DNA of 64,000 bases from Pseudisothecium myosuroides (GCA_951799445.1 OX637287.1:45351724-45415723); one strand, 5' to 3'. Shown: positions 50,980-63,843, counted from the first letter of the stretch. Made by a program: numbers and translations. The notes: generated by a model not told the origin, from the letters alone.

Positions 50980-51769
50980 CAATATCAAATTCCTACTAGC
51001 AAACTTTAGGCCTCCTTTGAATTTCTTGTAGATGGTCGAGTACCCTTTCTGAGTAATGCTAGATTTGTTGCACGTTTGCAAGATCTCGTGAGGACCAATA
51101 GATGTTCATAACAACCAAAGATTTATTTTGAGTTCATTTATCTTCAATACTTTAGGAATTTGTAGATTATTCATACTATCTCCTGAGAATTGCATGGCAA
51201 CCTTTTCCTTCCCCCCTCCACCACGATTAGTAGCCGTCGAATGAGATTAAAAACATCTAAAACCACCCTCCGCTACCGTGCATTGTGAATAAATAAATAA
51301 ATAAATTGCAGTTAAAGTCATTGGCCGTCCAAAGGCATGAATTGGGAATTATAAAAAATAAAATGTCGTTAAAGTCGTTGGCCATCCGGAATTGTTGAAG
51401 AGTTGAAATGAAGCGTTGAAATGAAGCGTTGAAGTGATTTTAGGGTTCTCACTTTCCTTTACTAGATTCAATTTCTGGAGAGAGGTTTGAGTCTTGTTTG
51501 CAAGTGCAATTATATTTGGATGTTGGTCTCTAGTAATTCTGTGTCAATTCTCATGGTTGCCAGATTGGTGTGAGATTGATATTTGTCATGGTGCGCACAA
51601 ATTATTTCAAGTATTCTTTAGCTTCATTGTCTTTGCCTGAATTATACATTATAATTGACTTTTAAAAATATAATTGGTTGTAGAGAAATAAATGAATCTA
51701 AATTTATTGAAGGATTTAATTAAATTTTTGTACAATTAATTTTGAAGAATAAATTCAAATAAATTTGTT

Positions 51770-51990
51770 TTAGACAATGAATTCAAATGAATTCATTTTA
51801 GACAATGAATTTAAAGTATTTCATTTGAGAAAATGAATTCAAATTAATTCATTTCAAAGAATGAATTCAGTTCAGAGAATGAATTCAAAGTAATTCATTT
51901 GAGAGAATGAATTTAAAGAATGAATTCATTTCAAGGAGTGAATTCAAAGTAATTTAGTTCAAAGAATGAATCCAAATTAATTCATTTGAG
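51770..51990. repeat. Imperfect tandem repeat rich in GAATTC
   Basis: Roughly 30- to 35-bp units built from GAATGAATTCAAA and TAATTCATTT(G/C)A blocks alternate for about 220 bp. Each block contains partial palindromes, so units also pair with one another. Non-coding. Confidence 0.8.
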
Positions 51991-52291
51991 AAAATTTTAG
52001 CAACACGAGGAGACAAAGAAAGAAAAGGAGACATGAGATTGAAGAAAAAAATGTTGAAGAAATTAGGGTATAGGACTGAATGTAAAAGTTTTACATGAAA
52101 TGGGAAAATGGGAAAATGAGAAATTGAATTTTTTAATGTAATTTAGGGTTTGATGCGCAAAAAAAGCAATTGAGGAGGAAGGAAGTGAATTAGGAGAGTG
52201 AGTGTTGCAATGTATAGAAGTGGAAATGATTTTTGTTCATTGGTTGCATGCCACATGTACAAAAATTATTCATTGACTATCCTACTAATAG

Positions 52292-52508
52292 CACTACAAG
52301 AGAAAGGGGTGTTTTAAGTAGTGTCTTAGACATCACGTCTTTTAAGTAACGTCTTTTAAGTAAGTTTTTAAGTAAAATTTTACTAAAAAGATTGTCTTTT
52401 TAGTAAAATATTACTTAAAAACTTACTTAAAAGACGTTATTTAAAAGACGTTACTTAAAAGACGTGATGTCTAGGACTCTACTTAAAACACCCCTTTCTC
52501 TTGTAGTG
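52292..52508. mobile_element. CACTA-like foldback MITE (217 bp)
   Basis: The left end CACTACAAGAGAAAGGGGTG is matched exactly by the right end CACCCCTTTCTCTTGTAGTG, and the complementarity continues almost to the centre. The arms carry repeated GTCTTTTAAGTAA/TTACTTAAAAGAC blocks. The element is flanked by the direct triplet TAG (52289-52291 and 52509-52511). CACTA termini and a 3-bp duplication place it with CACTA transposons. It is non-coding and would form an almost perfect 100-bp hairpin if transcribed. Confidence 0.9.
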
Positions 52509-54392
52509 TAGGCTTGTACATGGTTTTACACTATCACCTCAAAAAAGCAATGATTGCCTGTAATCTAAATTTCATACAATATCAATAAAATGCATTCATG
52601 GCCAATTTCATTAAAATGGCGATATTCATAGTGCCATTTTTTCAAACCGCCCGCTCTGAACATCTTGAATAAGTGTAGATTTCAAACATCTAAAATTGTT
52701 ATAGATTTCATACATCTAAGAACTATATAGATTTCAGACCAACTGTTCTAAAAAATCTAGGACTAGTATAGATTTCAGATATCTAGGACACATGAAGATT
52801 TCAAAAATGTATGACAAATGTAAATTTCAGACTAGCCGTTCAAAAAACTATTAAAAGTGCCAAAAGTCAAGGAATATTGCCATTTTAATGAAATTGACCA
52901 TATTCTAAGGGAATCTAAAAGCTTCTTTTAACTACCAAAAAGATTCAACAACAAAATTTATGAATTTAAAAACACAAACCATGCTCTGATATTTATTTGG
53001 AAGATTATAGGAGTTGTTATCAAATATAAAAGGGGGCCCAATTATGAAACAGATGCAATTTCTTGAATTTTGTTGGCTAATATGAAAGAATTTCAACATG
53101 AGTTACTATGTATTTCTCATGATATTGTTAACTGGGTTCCTCTGTTCCTTGCTAGAGGAGGGACAATTCCATCCGGGATCCCTGGCCTGCAATTAAGTTG
53201 AAATACGAACAACCTCATTGGCCAACCCACTAGTTGTAAGTAGTGGCTGATTAGCTAGTGGGAAGACTGTCAGAATGTGACGACTGCAGATTGGTTATAT
53301 GACTATTGGCTACAGTTGGTGGACAGGTTGCAACGCTGGGGGGCTCCCCTTTCTACGTGGAGCAAAAGGGAACCTACCAACGTTGGTAAACAATGTTATG
53401 TCTTAGAGGTAATATTAAAAAAATAAAATTTAATGAATTTTTTATATTATATCCAATACTCAAAATTGATCTTAGATTTTTATGCTTTGGTTGCAATAAT
53501 TTAAAGCAATAATCAAACATAACCACTTTATATGTTGGATATAAAGGTTGCAATTAGGTATATTTATCTTAAATTTTAAATAGCTTAAAACTAATATGGT
53601 AAAAGAGGACAACAATTCAAATAAATTTTTATATGTCTAAAGTATGATAAATTCACATGAAGTTTATCCAAAATTTAGGTATAAATAAAAGATTTAGAAA
53701 TTGCATGAATAATCTAAAATGGTACAATTTTCATTAATTTGTCAACCATAAGGGAGGTGATAGCCCAGAAATATAAATGAAGTTTGAAATAAAAGTGCTA
53801 AGAATCCAAAAATATAAATGAAGTTCAAAATAAAGGCTTTGTATAATATAAAATTTTAATTTCAACATTCCTTGATACCCAAATTTATGATTGCTTGGTT
53901 CTTTACATCATAATTGGTAATTGGCATAGAAGATAATTGATTAGATATAAACAAAGTGGATTCTTGAAAAGGAGCAAGGGAGAAAATTCAAACTCAATAA
54001 ATTCATTTTGTAAATGTCAGGAATTCATTGAAAATTTATTACTTTATATTATAATTACAAAGAACAATTTCTTGTCCAAATAAGAAATTGTTTCAATATG
54101 TTTCAAAGAGTATATTTTATACCCCAAAACATATATTTGACTGCTTTTTATACTAGATGCTTGTCAATGGGTTTGTCAACATTTGTTTATTAGAATCTAT
54201 AGTCATTGAATTCTTTTTAAGCTTGAGATATAAGTTCACATTTGGATTAGCACAATCCCAACGATCATTACCAAAATGGAATTGCTTTCAAAATGATATG
54301 GAGATATGGCTTCAAAACAGTAGTCAAATATGCTAATGGTTCATCACCACTTTCAATCACAATCCAGAATTTTTCAGCATAGATCACATTAA
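52509..54392. other. AT-rich intergenic DNA
   Basis: No supported gene. It includes the 304-bp MITE at 52598-52901 and a degenerate repeat at 53200-53400 that is related to one at about 58760-58920 (shared TTGCAAC(G/A)(C/T)TGG...GGCTCC and (A/T)GGA(A/G)CAAAAG blocks). Confidence 0.5.
52598..52901. mobile_element. MITE with 34-bp inverted ends and ATTC flanks (304 bp)
   Basis: The left end starts ATGGCCAATTTCATTAAAAT, and the right end, read inward, starts ATGGTCAATTTCATTAAAAT. Both continue GGC(G/A)ATATTC. ATTC directly flanks both sides (52594-52597 and 52902-52905), a possible 4-bp target duplication. The interior is an imperfect tandem repeat of about 32 bp (ATAGATTTCA(G/T)A..ATCTA). There is no coding capacity, and the superfamily is unclear. 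Confidence 0.7.
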
Positions 54393-56023
54393 CCCTTAAA
54401 GAACATTTCATCTCTCAGCTTGGTCCCAGGGAGATCACTCCTTGTAATTTAAGGTATACACTTGAGTTAAGAGGGTATTTAATGTGGGGCTATTTACTTT
54501 AATTATTGTATTTAAGATGACCGTATTTTTACATAAAAAGCTACAAGGGGCATATTTCTAATACCCTATATTTTTTGTAAATTCATTCATGAAATATTTT
54601 AAGTGGGGCTATCTTACATATAAAATTTAAGTGTCCAATAGACCAAGTGGTTGTTTTTAACCTCTAAAGACCAATTGTCCATTGAATGAACAATTAAAAA
54701 TCTAGGTAGGTTCCTATGAAGTCAATTTTGGTCGGTTGTTAACAAAATTTTGATACAGGGTGTGAACATGCACCCCTTTAGTGAAAATATATATTTTTTC
54801 TAATTGAGTACCCGAAACAAAAGTAATGTTGCATTGAATTTTTTTGGAACCCCAAGTAATTTGGAAATTGTTTGGGCAACTTTTGCAAAAATGCTCATCA
54901 ACTTTTGAAATTTGGCATGTATGTAACTAATAAAATATTGAATATAATTATCAATAAAAAATTTCGTTTTCAAATTTTATTAGCTATGTTGGGGTGGCTT
55001 CAAGAATGAACATTTTCTTCTACTGCAAGCCCTATTATCTTGCAAATTGTGAAGTCAAAGTTCTTGAATTTTTTTCCACATACCGTATTCCAAATGTTTG
55101 TCTCTAATTTCTTAATATTTGGATTTCAAATGAAAATTTCCTCATTGCACAAGAAATCATCAAAAAATGACTAGTGTATTGCAAATGCACTTAATTTCTT
55201 TACATTGCAGGTTGATTTAGAGTAAGCTAGAGTCCAAATTTGCTTCTAAAATTTTTAATGGGTAAATCTAAGTATCTAATATTATATAGATATATGTATG
55301 AATTGCATCTATCTGCTAAGGCTAACTTATTAATAAAAATTCCTACTACAAGATGTTTTAATATACCCTAATTTACATATAATAGAGTATGTAGCATTTT
55401 ATAGACCCTATAGTAGCCCTACATATTATATAAAATTTCTTTGCATTGAATTAAATGGACCCTATCTTTTAACTCACATAGTTTTCTAAAAAACCGATAG
55501 TGATCTCCCCGGGAGCTTGGTCAAACTTCATTGGATTTCTACATTAAAACACATATTGCAAAACTTTAATATTTTTCACATGTAGATATATATAATTCAG
55601 ATTTCATCTCATTTTTTCATAATTAAAAACTTCAAATTCAATTTTATATGATTTTTTAAAAATCTTTGTAAAAATAATAGTAATTGCAAAAATGATTAAA
55701 ATAGTCTGAAAATTTTAAGAAAAATAGAAATAATAGTGACAAACATCATGGTGTAATTGATGTACTCTTTACATTTACAGCAAGAGAAATTTGATAGAAA
55801 AAGTTCAAAAGTGGTGTATTTTGAGCTTTCAAGATGCTCTCTTCAATATGTCACAAAAATTACAATTTTAATAATTTTGAAAAAACTTCAAATGGATTAA
55901 AAAGTAGATTACTGGAACTACATTTTGTTAGTTAAACTTAAAAGCATTTAAAATCAAAAACTAGGTGAAAAATGCAAGTTTGACTTTCAAAATTGCTGTA
56001 GGGCTTGCAATGTCCTTTAAGGG
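54393..56023. mobile_element. TTAA-flanked element, piggyBac-like ends (1631 bp)
   Basis: Left end: TTAA (54389-54392) then CCCTTAAAGAACATTTCA. Right end read inward: TTAA (56024-56027) then CCCTTAAAGGACATTGCA. That is 18 bp with two differences. A second internal inverted pair (GGGAGATCACT at about 54430, AGTGATCTCCCCGGGAGC at about 55500) may be a nested or subterminal repeat. TTAA target duplications with CCC-starting termini are the hallmark of piggyBac transposons. There is no transposase frame inside, so the element is non-autonomous. Confidence 0.65.
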
Positions 56024-56027
56024 TTAA

Positions 56028-58916
56028 ATGGATCATTCAACAGATTTTTTATGGGGCTATTATCAATTAGAGCGTGTTCAAATATGTTGCCCTACTTCCT
56101 AATTTGTCCTCTTTAAAAGATACTCTCCAAGATTTTGAAAAGAATTCCCTTTTTCAGAATACTTGAATCCTTATAATTTGACACGTCGCAATCCTCCCTA
56201 CTAAACAACTTAATAGTTGCTTAGCATTGGAAGGTCACATCCCTTCTTCACATCATCTATGATCTTTAGTGCATCTTTCAGGAATGAACAAGTCCAAAAG
56301 GCCACTTCAAAATTATTCAACAAAATGTGAGGAATTCTCTAAGTTTTGGTCACATGCAATATTGGTCCTTTATCTCAATACGAACGTGTTCCTTGATGTG
56401 TCTCAATAAGGTTCCATTCAAATCAAAGACAAGGAAATATTTGTCTATGTTGTCTTTGTTTGTTGTTTTTGCAACCTCTAAATTTTCTATTGGGGGCTTC
56501 AACTGTCGAAGAGAAATGTGGATATTCACTTACTTGTGTACTTTTATTGTCATGCAAACTTTTAAATTACGCACTAAGATTTTAGACAGGCACAAGAATT
56601 GCAAAGTTTTGGTCCATTGTTGTGTTTAGACACGCTACTTCAATGTGAGGATCTGGTACAATTATTTCCATCACGCTTAATCCTATATTTGATCAATAAT
56701 CAATTAACTCTAGAGTTTGCTCTATCAATCTAAGCTTGTTTAATGTATAAAATTTATAAAATATAGCAAGAGACAAGACAACATGCTTTTTTTTGCCTTG
56801 AAGTTCTTTTATACATATCCCTTCCTAAGCCTAGTTGCCTTTTACTTTTCCATTAATGTAAGAGTAAATTAACTTGTACTTTGTTTTGGAAACTTTAGAG
56901 CAATTTTTTTTCCAAAACATACTAGTATGTAGAATGCTTCAATTCATTCTATTTCACTTCATTCTACTTCATTGAGATGAAAATTATGCATAATTTCATT
57001 TTATAGATAGGCATGCAAGAATCTTTTTTCAAAACAAAGTACAATTTAAGTAAACTTTTGAATTCAATTTTCAATTTTTTTGAAAAATAAAAAAAATTAT
57101 GGGTGTAAATTGCTTATTACAACATTATGACCATTGAAATTGACATTTTTTAGTTATATACGTATATTAATAAATAGAATTTATTTATTTTAGTGTATCT
57201 TCTTTTTTCTATTATTTTTTTTATTAAGAATTAAGATTTTGTATTTTGGGTTGAAATTTAATACATTCAAAAACTCATTTCTTCAAAAAATATTCTTCTT
57301 TAGAATAACAACAAGATGTAGAACATATTCATTAATCTTAATTTTTAATACATAATTCCTAGAAGTCCTCATAATTTATTTTAAATTTCTAAAGAAAGTC
57401 TATTGCTCAAATGTTTAATATAATATTAGAGTCTAAAATTAATAGAAAATATAAAATTAGTCAAATATTCCTTCTAGGACAAAAAATTTGCACTTAAAAA
57501 GTGTACATTTCAAATTATAAAAAAATCAGTTTATTGTTAGAATTAAATATTCTATTTTTTTTTACCTTCTCATAACCCTAGAAGAATACACCCCTATCAC
57601 AAGGTAACAAGCCAAAAAATATCTAATTTTAATATGAATAGATGCATTATTTGTTTCTATATTTTTTGTGAAAATCATTCATTGAAAACTTTTAGTCCAT
57701 AGCATCTTTATTGTATTAACCTTGTAAGAATGCTGAGGCCAAAAGTTATTTGATGAATGACTTTCAAGGTTACTATGAAAATGAAGAATGCACCTATTGG
57801 TTCAAAAATTAGAATATTTTTTGGTTACTACCTTGGTGATATGTCTCACTAGGATTGCACTCCTGAAAGTACACACCTTCTACACTATAATTATAGGCCA
57901 TTTATAATTTGAATTAATATGTCTACATCCATTCCAATTCCAACATTCCAATTTCACCTTGACAAAGCAATTAATAATAAGCAAGAACAAATTTAGGTTT
58001 ACAAAAACTTCTCTTCAAAAAGAAAATAACAATCCTCCGAGTTCATAGTCCATGTCATAATTCCAATCAAACAAATTGCATGTGCCTCATGCTTTAGAAT
58101 TCCTCTTGCTATAAGTTTTTCATTACACTTGACAAGAATTTCTAGATATAATGTCAATTTTGTTAAATTGGCAACATTCTACAGGCCAAAAATTGTGGCA
58201 CATATCTTTGCAAAGGTCTAATTTTAGACACAAATTAGAACAATTTTAGATTTGGGTTTCAGGCTGCACAGCTTGACCTCACCCAAGGAATGGAATGTCA
58301 CCAATTTTATAAAATTGATGTTGTACATAATAGTTTCAAGACCCTCGTTGCTCAGACATCCTAATGTTGATGTTCAAAGGCGTAATGAAGAGATGAAAAT
58401 ATAAATGCACAAACTGCCCTATAAATGTTAAATTTTTTAAAAGAATTTCAATCCATCTTAACCATAACATTGTTAACCTTAGGACACTGCAAACACTAAG
58501 TGTCTAGTGGATGATATATAATCCTTCTATGTAGGACAAAAGTGCAAATGTTCATCTTTAGAGTTTTGTGTAAAAAGGAAAGGTCTTGCATAGTAGTTTG
58601 ACCTCTAATGAGTGCTTTGGGATTGTTTAAGCAAATGATTCACACAATACTAAAAAGGCAAATTTCTACAGTGACTAGTCTGTCTTTCTTGAGTTAATCA
58701 GCCTAAACCATTCCTACTTGGAGATTACAATAGCCCTCCTCGAATCCCTAGTAATGAATTTAATTTAATTTGTAAAAAATTATTGGTTGGCTAGGAAGTT
58801 GCAATGCTAGTGTCATTGGCTAATTGGAAAGTTACAGAGAGTCATTGGATGATTTGGAAATTGCAACATTGGAGGCTCCTTCTTTTTAGGAAGCAAAAGA
58901 AATCCTCCAAAGTTGA
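56028..58916. other. AT-rich intergenic DNA
   Basis: No supported gene. One 100-codon open frame (56327-56629) has no motif and AT-driven composition. The right end (about 58760-58916) carries a degenerate repeat of CATTGGCTAATTGGAAAGTT-like units related to 53200-53400. Confidence 0.5.
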
Positions 58917-58920
58917 TTAA

Positions 58921-59488
58921 CCCCTAAAGGACCGGAGGGGTGTCCAGATTTCGAAAATTGCAAAGATCTATTATAAAATGAAACTTAGAAGGATATTTTA
59001 ATGATGACTTTCAAACAATAGTTGTAAAATGCTATTTATAGATCACATCCATATGGTTAGATCAACAAAAACACATACCAATATTTTTCAATAAAATTTG
59101 AAGCCAGAAATTGGAAATTCCTCCTAAAATCAATTGTAGATTAAATATTCATGATTTTTAAAATATTTTTTTCCTATAAGTTTAAATTATTGAATTCTAA
59201 TTATAGTGATTTTTGAAGATTTTTATTTGATTTTTTGATTCAAGTCATTTTTGAAGGGTCATTTTTTGAACTAAATAAGTTACTTTTTGAGGTTAGACCT
59301 CCCGATACCTTTCGAATTATTGAATATTTGCAAAGCAAAATCTTCATAATCTGAACCGTACAAATGTTAAAGAACTAATATAAGAATCTTGAAAAAAAAT
59401 TGATGGATGAAAAAATGCATTTCGGTGAGTTTGGGACGTATTTTCGTTCATTCATTGTTCAAAATCTGCACTCATGGTCCTTCAAGGG
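58921..59488. mobile_element. TTAA-flanked element, piggyBac-like ends (568 bp)
   Basis: TTAA (58917-58920) precedes CCCCTAAAGGACC. The right end read inward is TTAA (59489-59492) followed by CCCTTGAAGGACC. With a small gap, similarity continues to CAGATTT(C/T)GAA(A/C)A(A/T)TG on both sides, so the inverted ends span about 40 bp. The interior is non-coding. The ends match those of the elements at 54393 and 60924, showing one family. Confidence 0.7.
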
Positions 59489-59492
59489 TTAA

Positions 59493-60919
59493 TAATGTTA
59501 TGACCGTGGTTAGCATCTCTAATTACCTTCTACCTTTCAGTACAGAGTTGATCAATGGTTTCCACTTCACCAACCACATGACTGATCGCCCAACAACAAG
59601 CCAATGAGGCCAACCATGCCGAGAAAAATTTCATAATTCAATCCAAGTAAATACTCTTTGATATTTATATCATTTGATGGATATTCTTTTTTGTGCAAAA
59701 GCAAGTGCATTTGATACAAATTTTGACAAAAAGTAGTGACAAACAATAGTTTAAATAATATTTTATTAAAGAAAATAACTCTTCCCTTAAAAGATGCCAC
59801 TAGATATTGAAAAATTCACCAAAATTACTTAAAGTCTCCAAATACATGACTACTATATTAAAAAAAATCATTTTTTATAATTTGTCTACAAGTAAAACTA
59901 TAATTGTAATTCTGACCTTGTAACATATGTACATTAACAATCATCAATCCATCACTATTCAAAATTTGATGTCTACATTAGGACTCAAAAGAAACACTAA
60001 AAACTAGATATTGATGTTACAAGATGTACACATTCAGAATATGAGAGCCTAGGAATGTCTAGTGTCAATTATTTGTAAGCCTATAAACAAAACTTAAAAA
60101 TTTTACAACTTATTTGCATATATGGTGTTCAAATAATATATATTAGAATGCATTGAAATCTTCCTTCACTTTCCATGAAGATTCAAATAAAAAAACTATG
60201 TTTTATAATAGTGAATATGCTCAATTGCTATATGGTGGCTCTAAAAATGTTTTGCACATTTACAAAAATTGTTGTAGCTAGATATATTCACCAAAATTTG
60301 GACAAGTTGTAGTAAAGGTAACACACTTGCATAAAAAAAAAAGTGAAAACAGTTTTAATTTTTTTTTAATTTACTCAAATTTATTTGTAAATAAAAACTT
60401 TTCATACAAGTAAATTCTTTTTCAAGATTCTTTAATAAGTAGTATGAGAACTCTTTTTTGGAATTTTGTAGTAAGAAATTTACAAATTAACAAATTTTAT
60501 TGAATGAAAAATTCTTAACTAAAATATGACTCTAAATATTTAGGTTTTCTAATAATCAGTTCCAAAAATCTTTAAAAAATTATGGAGAATTTGAAAAGCA
60601 TATAAAATATTTGGAGTAGATTATTTAAAAATCAAAATATTATAGACCAGAAAACTCTTTTCTCAAAATCTTTTTGGGAGATTTTTTGACTAGATTATAA
60701 ATATATAATTTGTGAATTTCTTACCATAAAATTGCAAACAGAATTCTCATTCCTTTTACTAAAGAATCTTGAAATAAAATCCTTGAATTAAATTTTTTTT
60801 CCACTTACAAACTTGATTAATTTCTTAAAAAAATCAAAAAATATTTTGAAAATTTTGAAAATCATTTTATGTAAGTGTGAACACATCTAAAAGTTACTGA
60901 ATTTTTATTTATTTCTAAA
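59493..60919. other. AT-rich intergenic DNA
   Basis: Nothing supported: only short low-complexity open frames and homopolymer runs. Confidence 0.5.
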
Positions 60920-60923
60920 TTAA

Positions 60924-61824
60924 CCCCTAAAGAACCATTGTCCCTTTTGGAGGATAAATGGAATTTTGGGCAAGTATTTGTAGTCTCAATTTTTGTCTTG
61001 ATTTTTGAAACTTTTTTTGAAGATAGAAAAATTGATTAGCTTCATGGGAGTATAATTTTTTTCAGTTGGTGCCCAAGAACCAAAATTATACCCAAATAAG
61101 CTCAAAATAGGGAGACCGAGCAACAAAAAGAATTTAATTTCGATTTTTTTTCTTAAAAATCTCATAGATTATATTTTTGTCTACATGGAAAGATTTGATT
61201 CATTCCATTTGGATTTGTCATGAGGACATTATGGACAATCTTGTTTTTTGGGCAATTAGAGTATTTTCTTGAAAAAATAACTTGCAGGATTCATTTCTGA
61301 ATGCAATTTATACAATTAAAAAAAATAAAATTCCAAATGATTTAGTTTGCTTGCTTAAACAATCTCACCATTGGGATTAGTACATTTTAATTCCATCTTA
61401 GAGATATTAATAATTTAGTTTTTTTTTCTATCTCTCTACTTAATAATTTTTTAAAGAATCAAATTTAAGTTTTTTTGAATTTTTTTTCTCCCTAGACTCT
61501 CAACTCAATTCTCTACTATAAAGATTTAAAGCTCAAAACTTTGTAGTGCAAAAATTAAAGTTAAGAAGGTTCAAAGTCAAATAATCTAGTTCAACAATGT
61601 GCTAAAAAACTTGTTTTTTTCACTTTTAAACAAAAATATCTTGCAATCTATGCGGTTAAAATTTTTGAAATTCTTTCCACACATTTTCATACTAGTTAGG
61701 TGTAAGATCCTACGATTGGATGTTCCAAAAAAAAGCAATTTCCAAATTTTTTAATTCTCTGCTATAAAAATGGTAGTTTTGAGTGTTTTTTGGAAGAAAA
61801 AAAAAGACCTTGGTCCTTTAGAGG
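60924..61824. mobile_element. TTAA-flanked element, piggyBac-like ends (901 bp)
   Basis: TTAA (60920-60923) precedes CCCCTAAAGAACCA. The right end read inward is CCTCTAAAGGACCA, bordered by TTGA (61825-61828), a single change from TTAA. The interior lacks coding potential. The right end lies 235 bp before the start codon of the tryptophanyl-tRNA synthetase gene, so the element probably sits in or beside its promoter. Confidence 0.6.
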
Positions 61825-62059
61825 TTGAGTTATGGCAATTTTTGAAGCATATAAAAACTTGTGAGAGCCAGAATTCATACAATTTATGAGAGTTTTCATA
61901 CAATTCAAAATGCTCGAAATTTGTACATTCACAGAAACGGCGATAGGGTGCCAACGGAGTTAGGTCCTCTCCCATGACCGCGGATAGAAGGGTCTGGCCT
62001 TCCCTCCACTTCGCCTCGCAGCTCTTCTTCGGCTCAAGTTTCATCTTCAACTTGCAGCG
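61825..62059 (+). promoter_or_regulatory. Short promoter/5' UTR interval of the TrpRS gene
   Basis: Only 235 bp separate the end of the TTAA-flanked element from the ATG at 62060. Base composition switches here from AT-rich to GC-rich (about 61930 onward), consistent with a start-proximal region. No TATA box was identified with confidence. Confidence 0.4.
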
Positions 62060-63843
62060 ATGGCGCGAGCCTGCCTCGCCGCAGCTCCCCCTGCCTTCTT
62101 GCGCTCCGCCTCGCTCTTTTCCAAGCAACCGTATGGACACAAAATTTCCAGCTCAGAATCCTTATTTCTTGATTGATTGATATCTGCATTTCCAAAGACC
62201 TTGCGCACCGAATTCGCGCTGCCGTTTTTCGCATTTTCAATTTCCATTCTAATCACTCTGTTGATTGATTAATGTTTTTATCTATTTTTATTGAATTCAT
62301 CAGGTCGGGAACAAAGTTGTCTGTGCCGGGCGGAATTTTCCGAGCGAATTTCTCGTCTTCGGCGGCCTCAGTTTCGTCGTCGACCGAGACACCAGTTACG
62401 AATGGAGCATTCACCAAGTAAGCTCTAGAATCTATCTGGAAGCTAATGCTGCATTTTTCATTACACGCAGAATAAATCGCCACTGAGTGTAGTTCCTATT
62501 TTTTGTATTGGATTGGTCTGATTTTTTGGCATATGCGAATTAGCATCACGTACACATTTTGGTTAGCAAATGAAAGAGTATTATGGATACAATGTGTAAA
62601 AGTTTTTAAGCTTCAAATTTTTATTGGTAAATGACCTAGAATTGAAGAGATGTTTAGGTGACCTACTTCTACTTCCTCAATGTGTACTCATTGACGAAAT
62701 TTTTTGGTGGCGATTTTAGGTCAGTGGTGATTTTGAGTGTCCCTACCTTACTTTTATATTTGAGAAATGGATGCTACAAAGTACACGTTTAATAAGTTAA
62801 TGAGACCTAGAATTGAAATAGATTTTCTTACAAGAGTTCATGAAAGTGGATTTGTGGTTCAGGAAACGTGTTGTGTCGGGTGTACAGCCAACGGGGTCGA
62901 TTCATCTGGGAAATTATCTCGGGGCGATCAAGTCATGGGTTGCATTGCAGGTAAAAAGACTCAATGCACATGCTTCAATTGTCATAATTGTTTAATATAT
63001 ATTTTGGTGTATATATTTCATAATTTATAATTGAGGTGTATGTTTTTTGTTTCATAATTATATATGAGATACACCAACTCCAATTTGGTAACATGAATGT
63101 GGTACTTGGTGTGGATGTGATAGAAATTTATTTATGCATTTAAGAGCGTCCTAAACCCTAAACCCTGAAACTCTGAACTTCGAAATCCTTACATCACTGC
63201 ATTCTCCAATGACGTTTTTGCTTTTTGTAATGCCTAAAAGAATGACAGAAGCGCATTTTTAAACCCCGAGGGACCAAGAGGCCGAAATTGAGCCTTATGT
63301 TTTTCTTAGCACCTTTGGTCTGGGAACTTTATTTTGTTCAATTTCATATGTTTTTGACCAACGCATTTCAATGTTCTTTGTTGAAATTGATCAATGTTCT
63401 TCGTTGATTATGGAGATTGTTCATAGTATTTTGTAATCATGTGTGCAAGGTCTTTCTTTTCTGATTTTGTGAGGATTGTAACGAGATCTTTTGTTTTGGC
63501 GTTTACAGGACCTTTACGAGACATTTTTCCTCGTTGTTGACCTCCATGCGGTATGACTTTGAACTCTGTTGATAGAAAACGAGTGCACGGTCTTGAATTG
63601 AAATGCGAGTCTCTTGTGGAGTCAGGAATAATCACATTTCTGATGTATTTTGTTTTGAGAATCGTCAAGCCGGGTTTTTTTAATCTGATTTCAGTACCAA
63701 TGGGTTGGTGGAATGACGACATATGAATTAAATTGGTTGCCTTGTATTAACAGATAACGATGCCACATGATGTTGAGCAACTCACCAAGTCAACAAGAAC
63801 TTCAGCAGCCATATACATTGCATGTGGCATCGATCCTACTAAG
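62060..63843 (+). CDS. Organellar tryptophanyl-tRNA synthetase, 5' part (runs off window)
   Basis: Charges tRNA-Trp in chloroplasts and/or mitochondria. Exons seen: 62060-62130, 62304-62417, 62863-62950, 63509-63550 and 63754-63843; all have GT/AG borders and matching phase, and the last ends at a donor (AAG|GTAAAA), so the gene continues beyond 64000. The first 60 residues ([20 protein letters not shown], then Ser/Thr-rich) look like an organellar transit peptide. The catalytic start follows: [20 protein letters not shown], containing the class I HIGH-type signature HLGN, then [19 protein letters not shown] and LYLACGID-like [10 protein letters not shown]. These match bacterial-type TrpRS rather than the eukaryotic cytosolic enzyme, as expected for the single dual-targeted plant organellar enzyme (Arabidopsis OVA4). 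The KMSKS-type motif must lie downstream. Confidence 0.95.

Larger units (their letters stand above)
44339..52291. other. Gene desert with assorted repeats
   Basis: About 8 kb of AT-rich DNA with no supported gene. It contains a 95-bp tandem duplication (46483-46672), a widely spaced inverted repeat (47632 and 48347), an (AAT)n run (49533-49556), a compound inverted-repeat element (50376-50979) with an internal (GA)n run, and an EcoRI-rich imperfect repeat (51770-51990). Confidence 0.55.

Noticed and set aside
63140..63175. Telomere-like CCCTAAACCCTAAACCCT
   Set aside because: Only about two to three units inside an intron of a gene; short interstitial matches are common and do not indicate a chromosome end.
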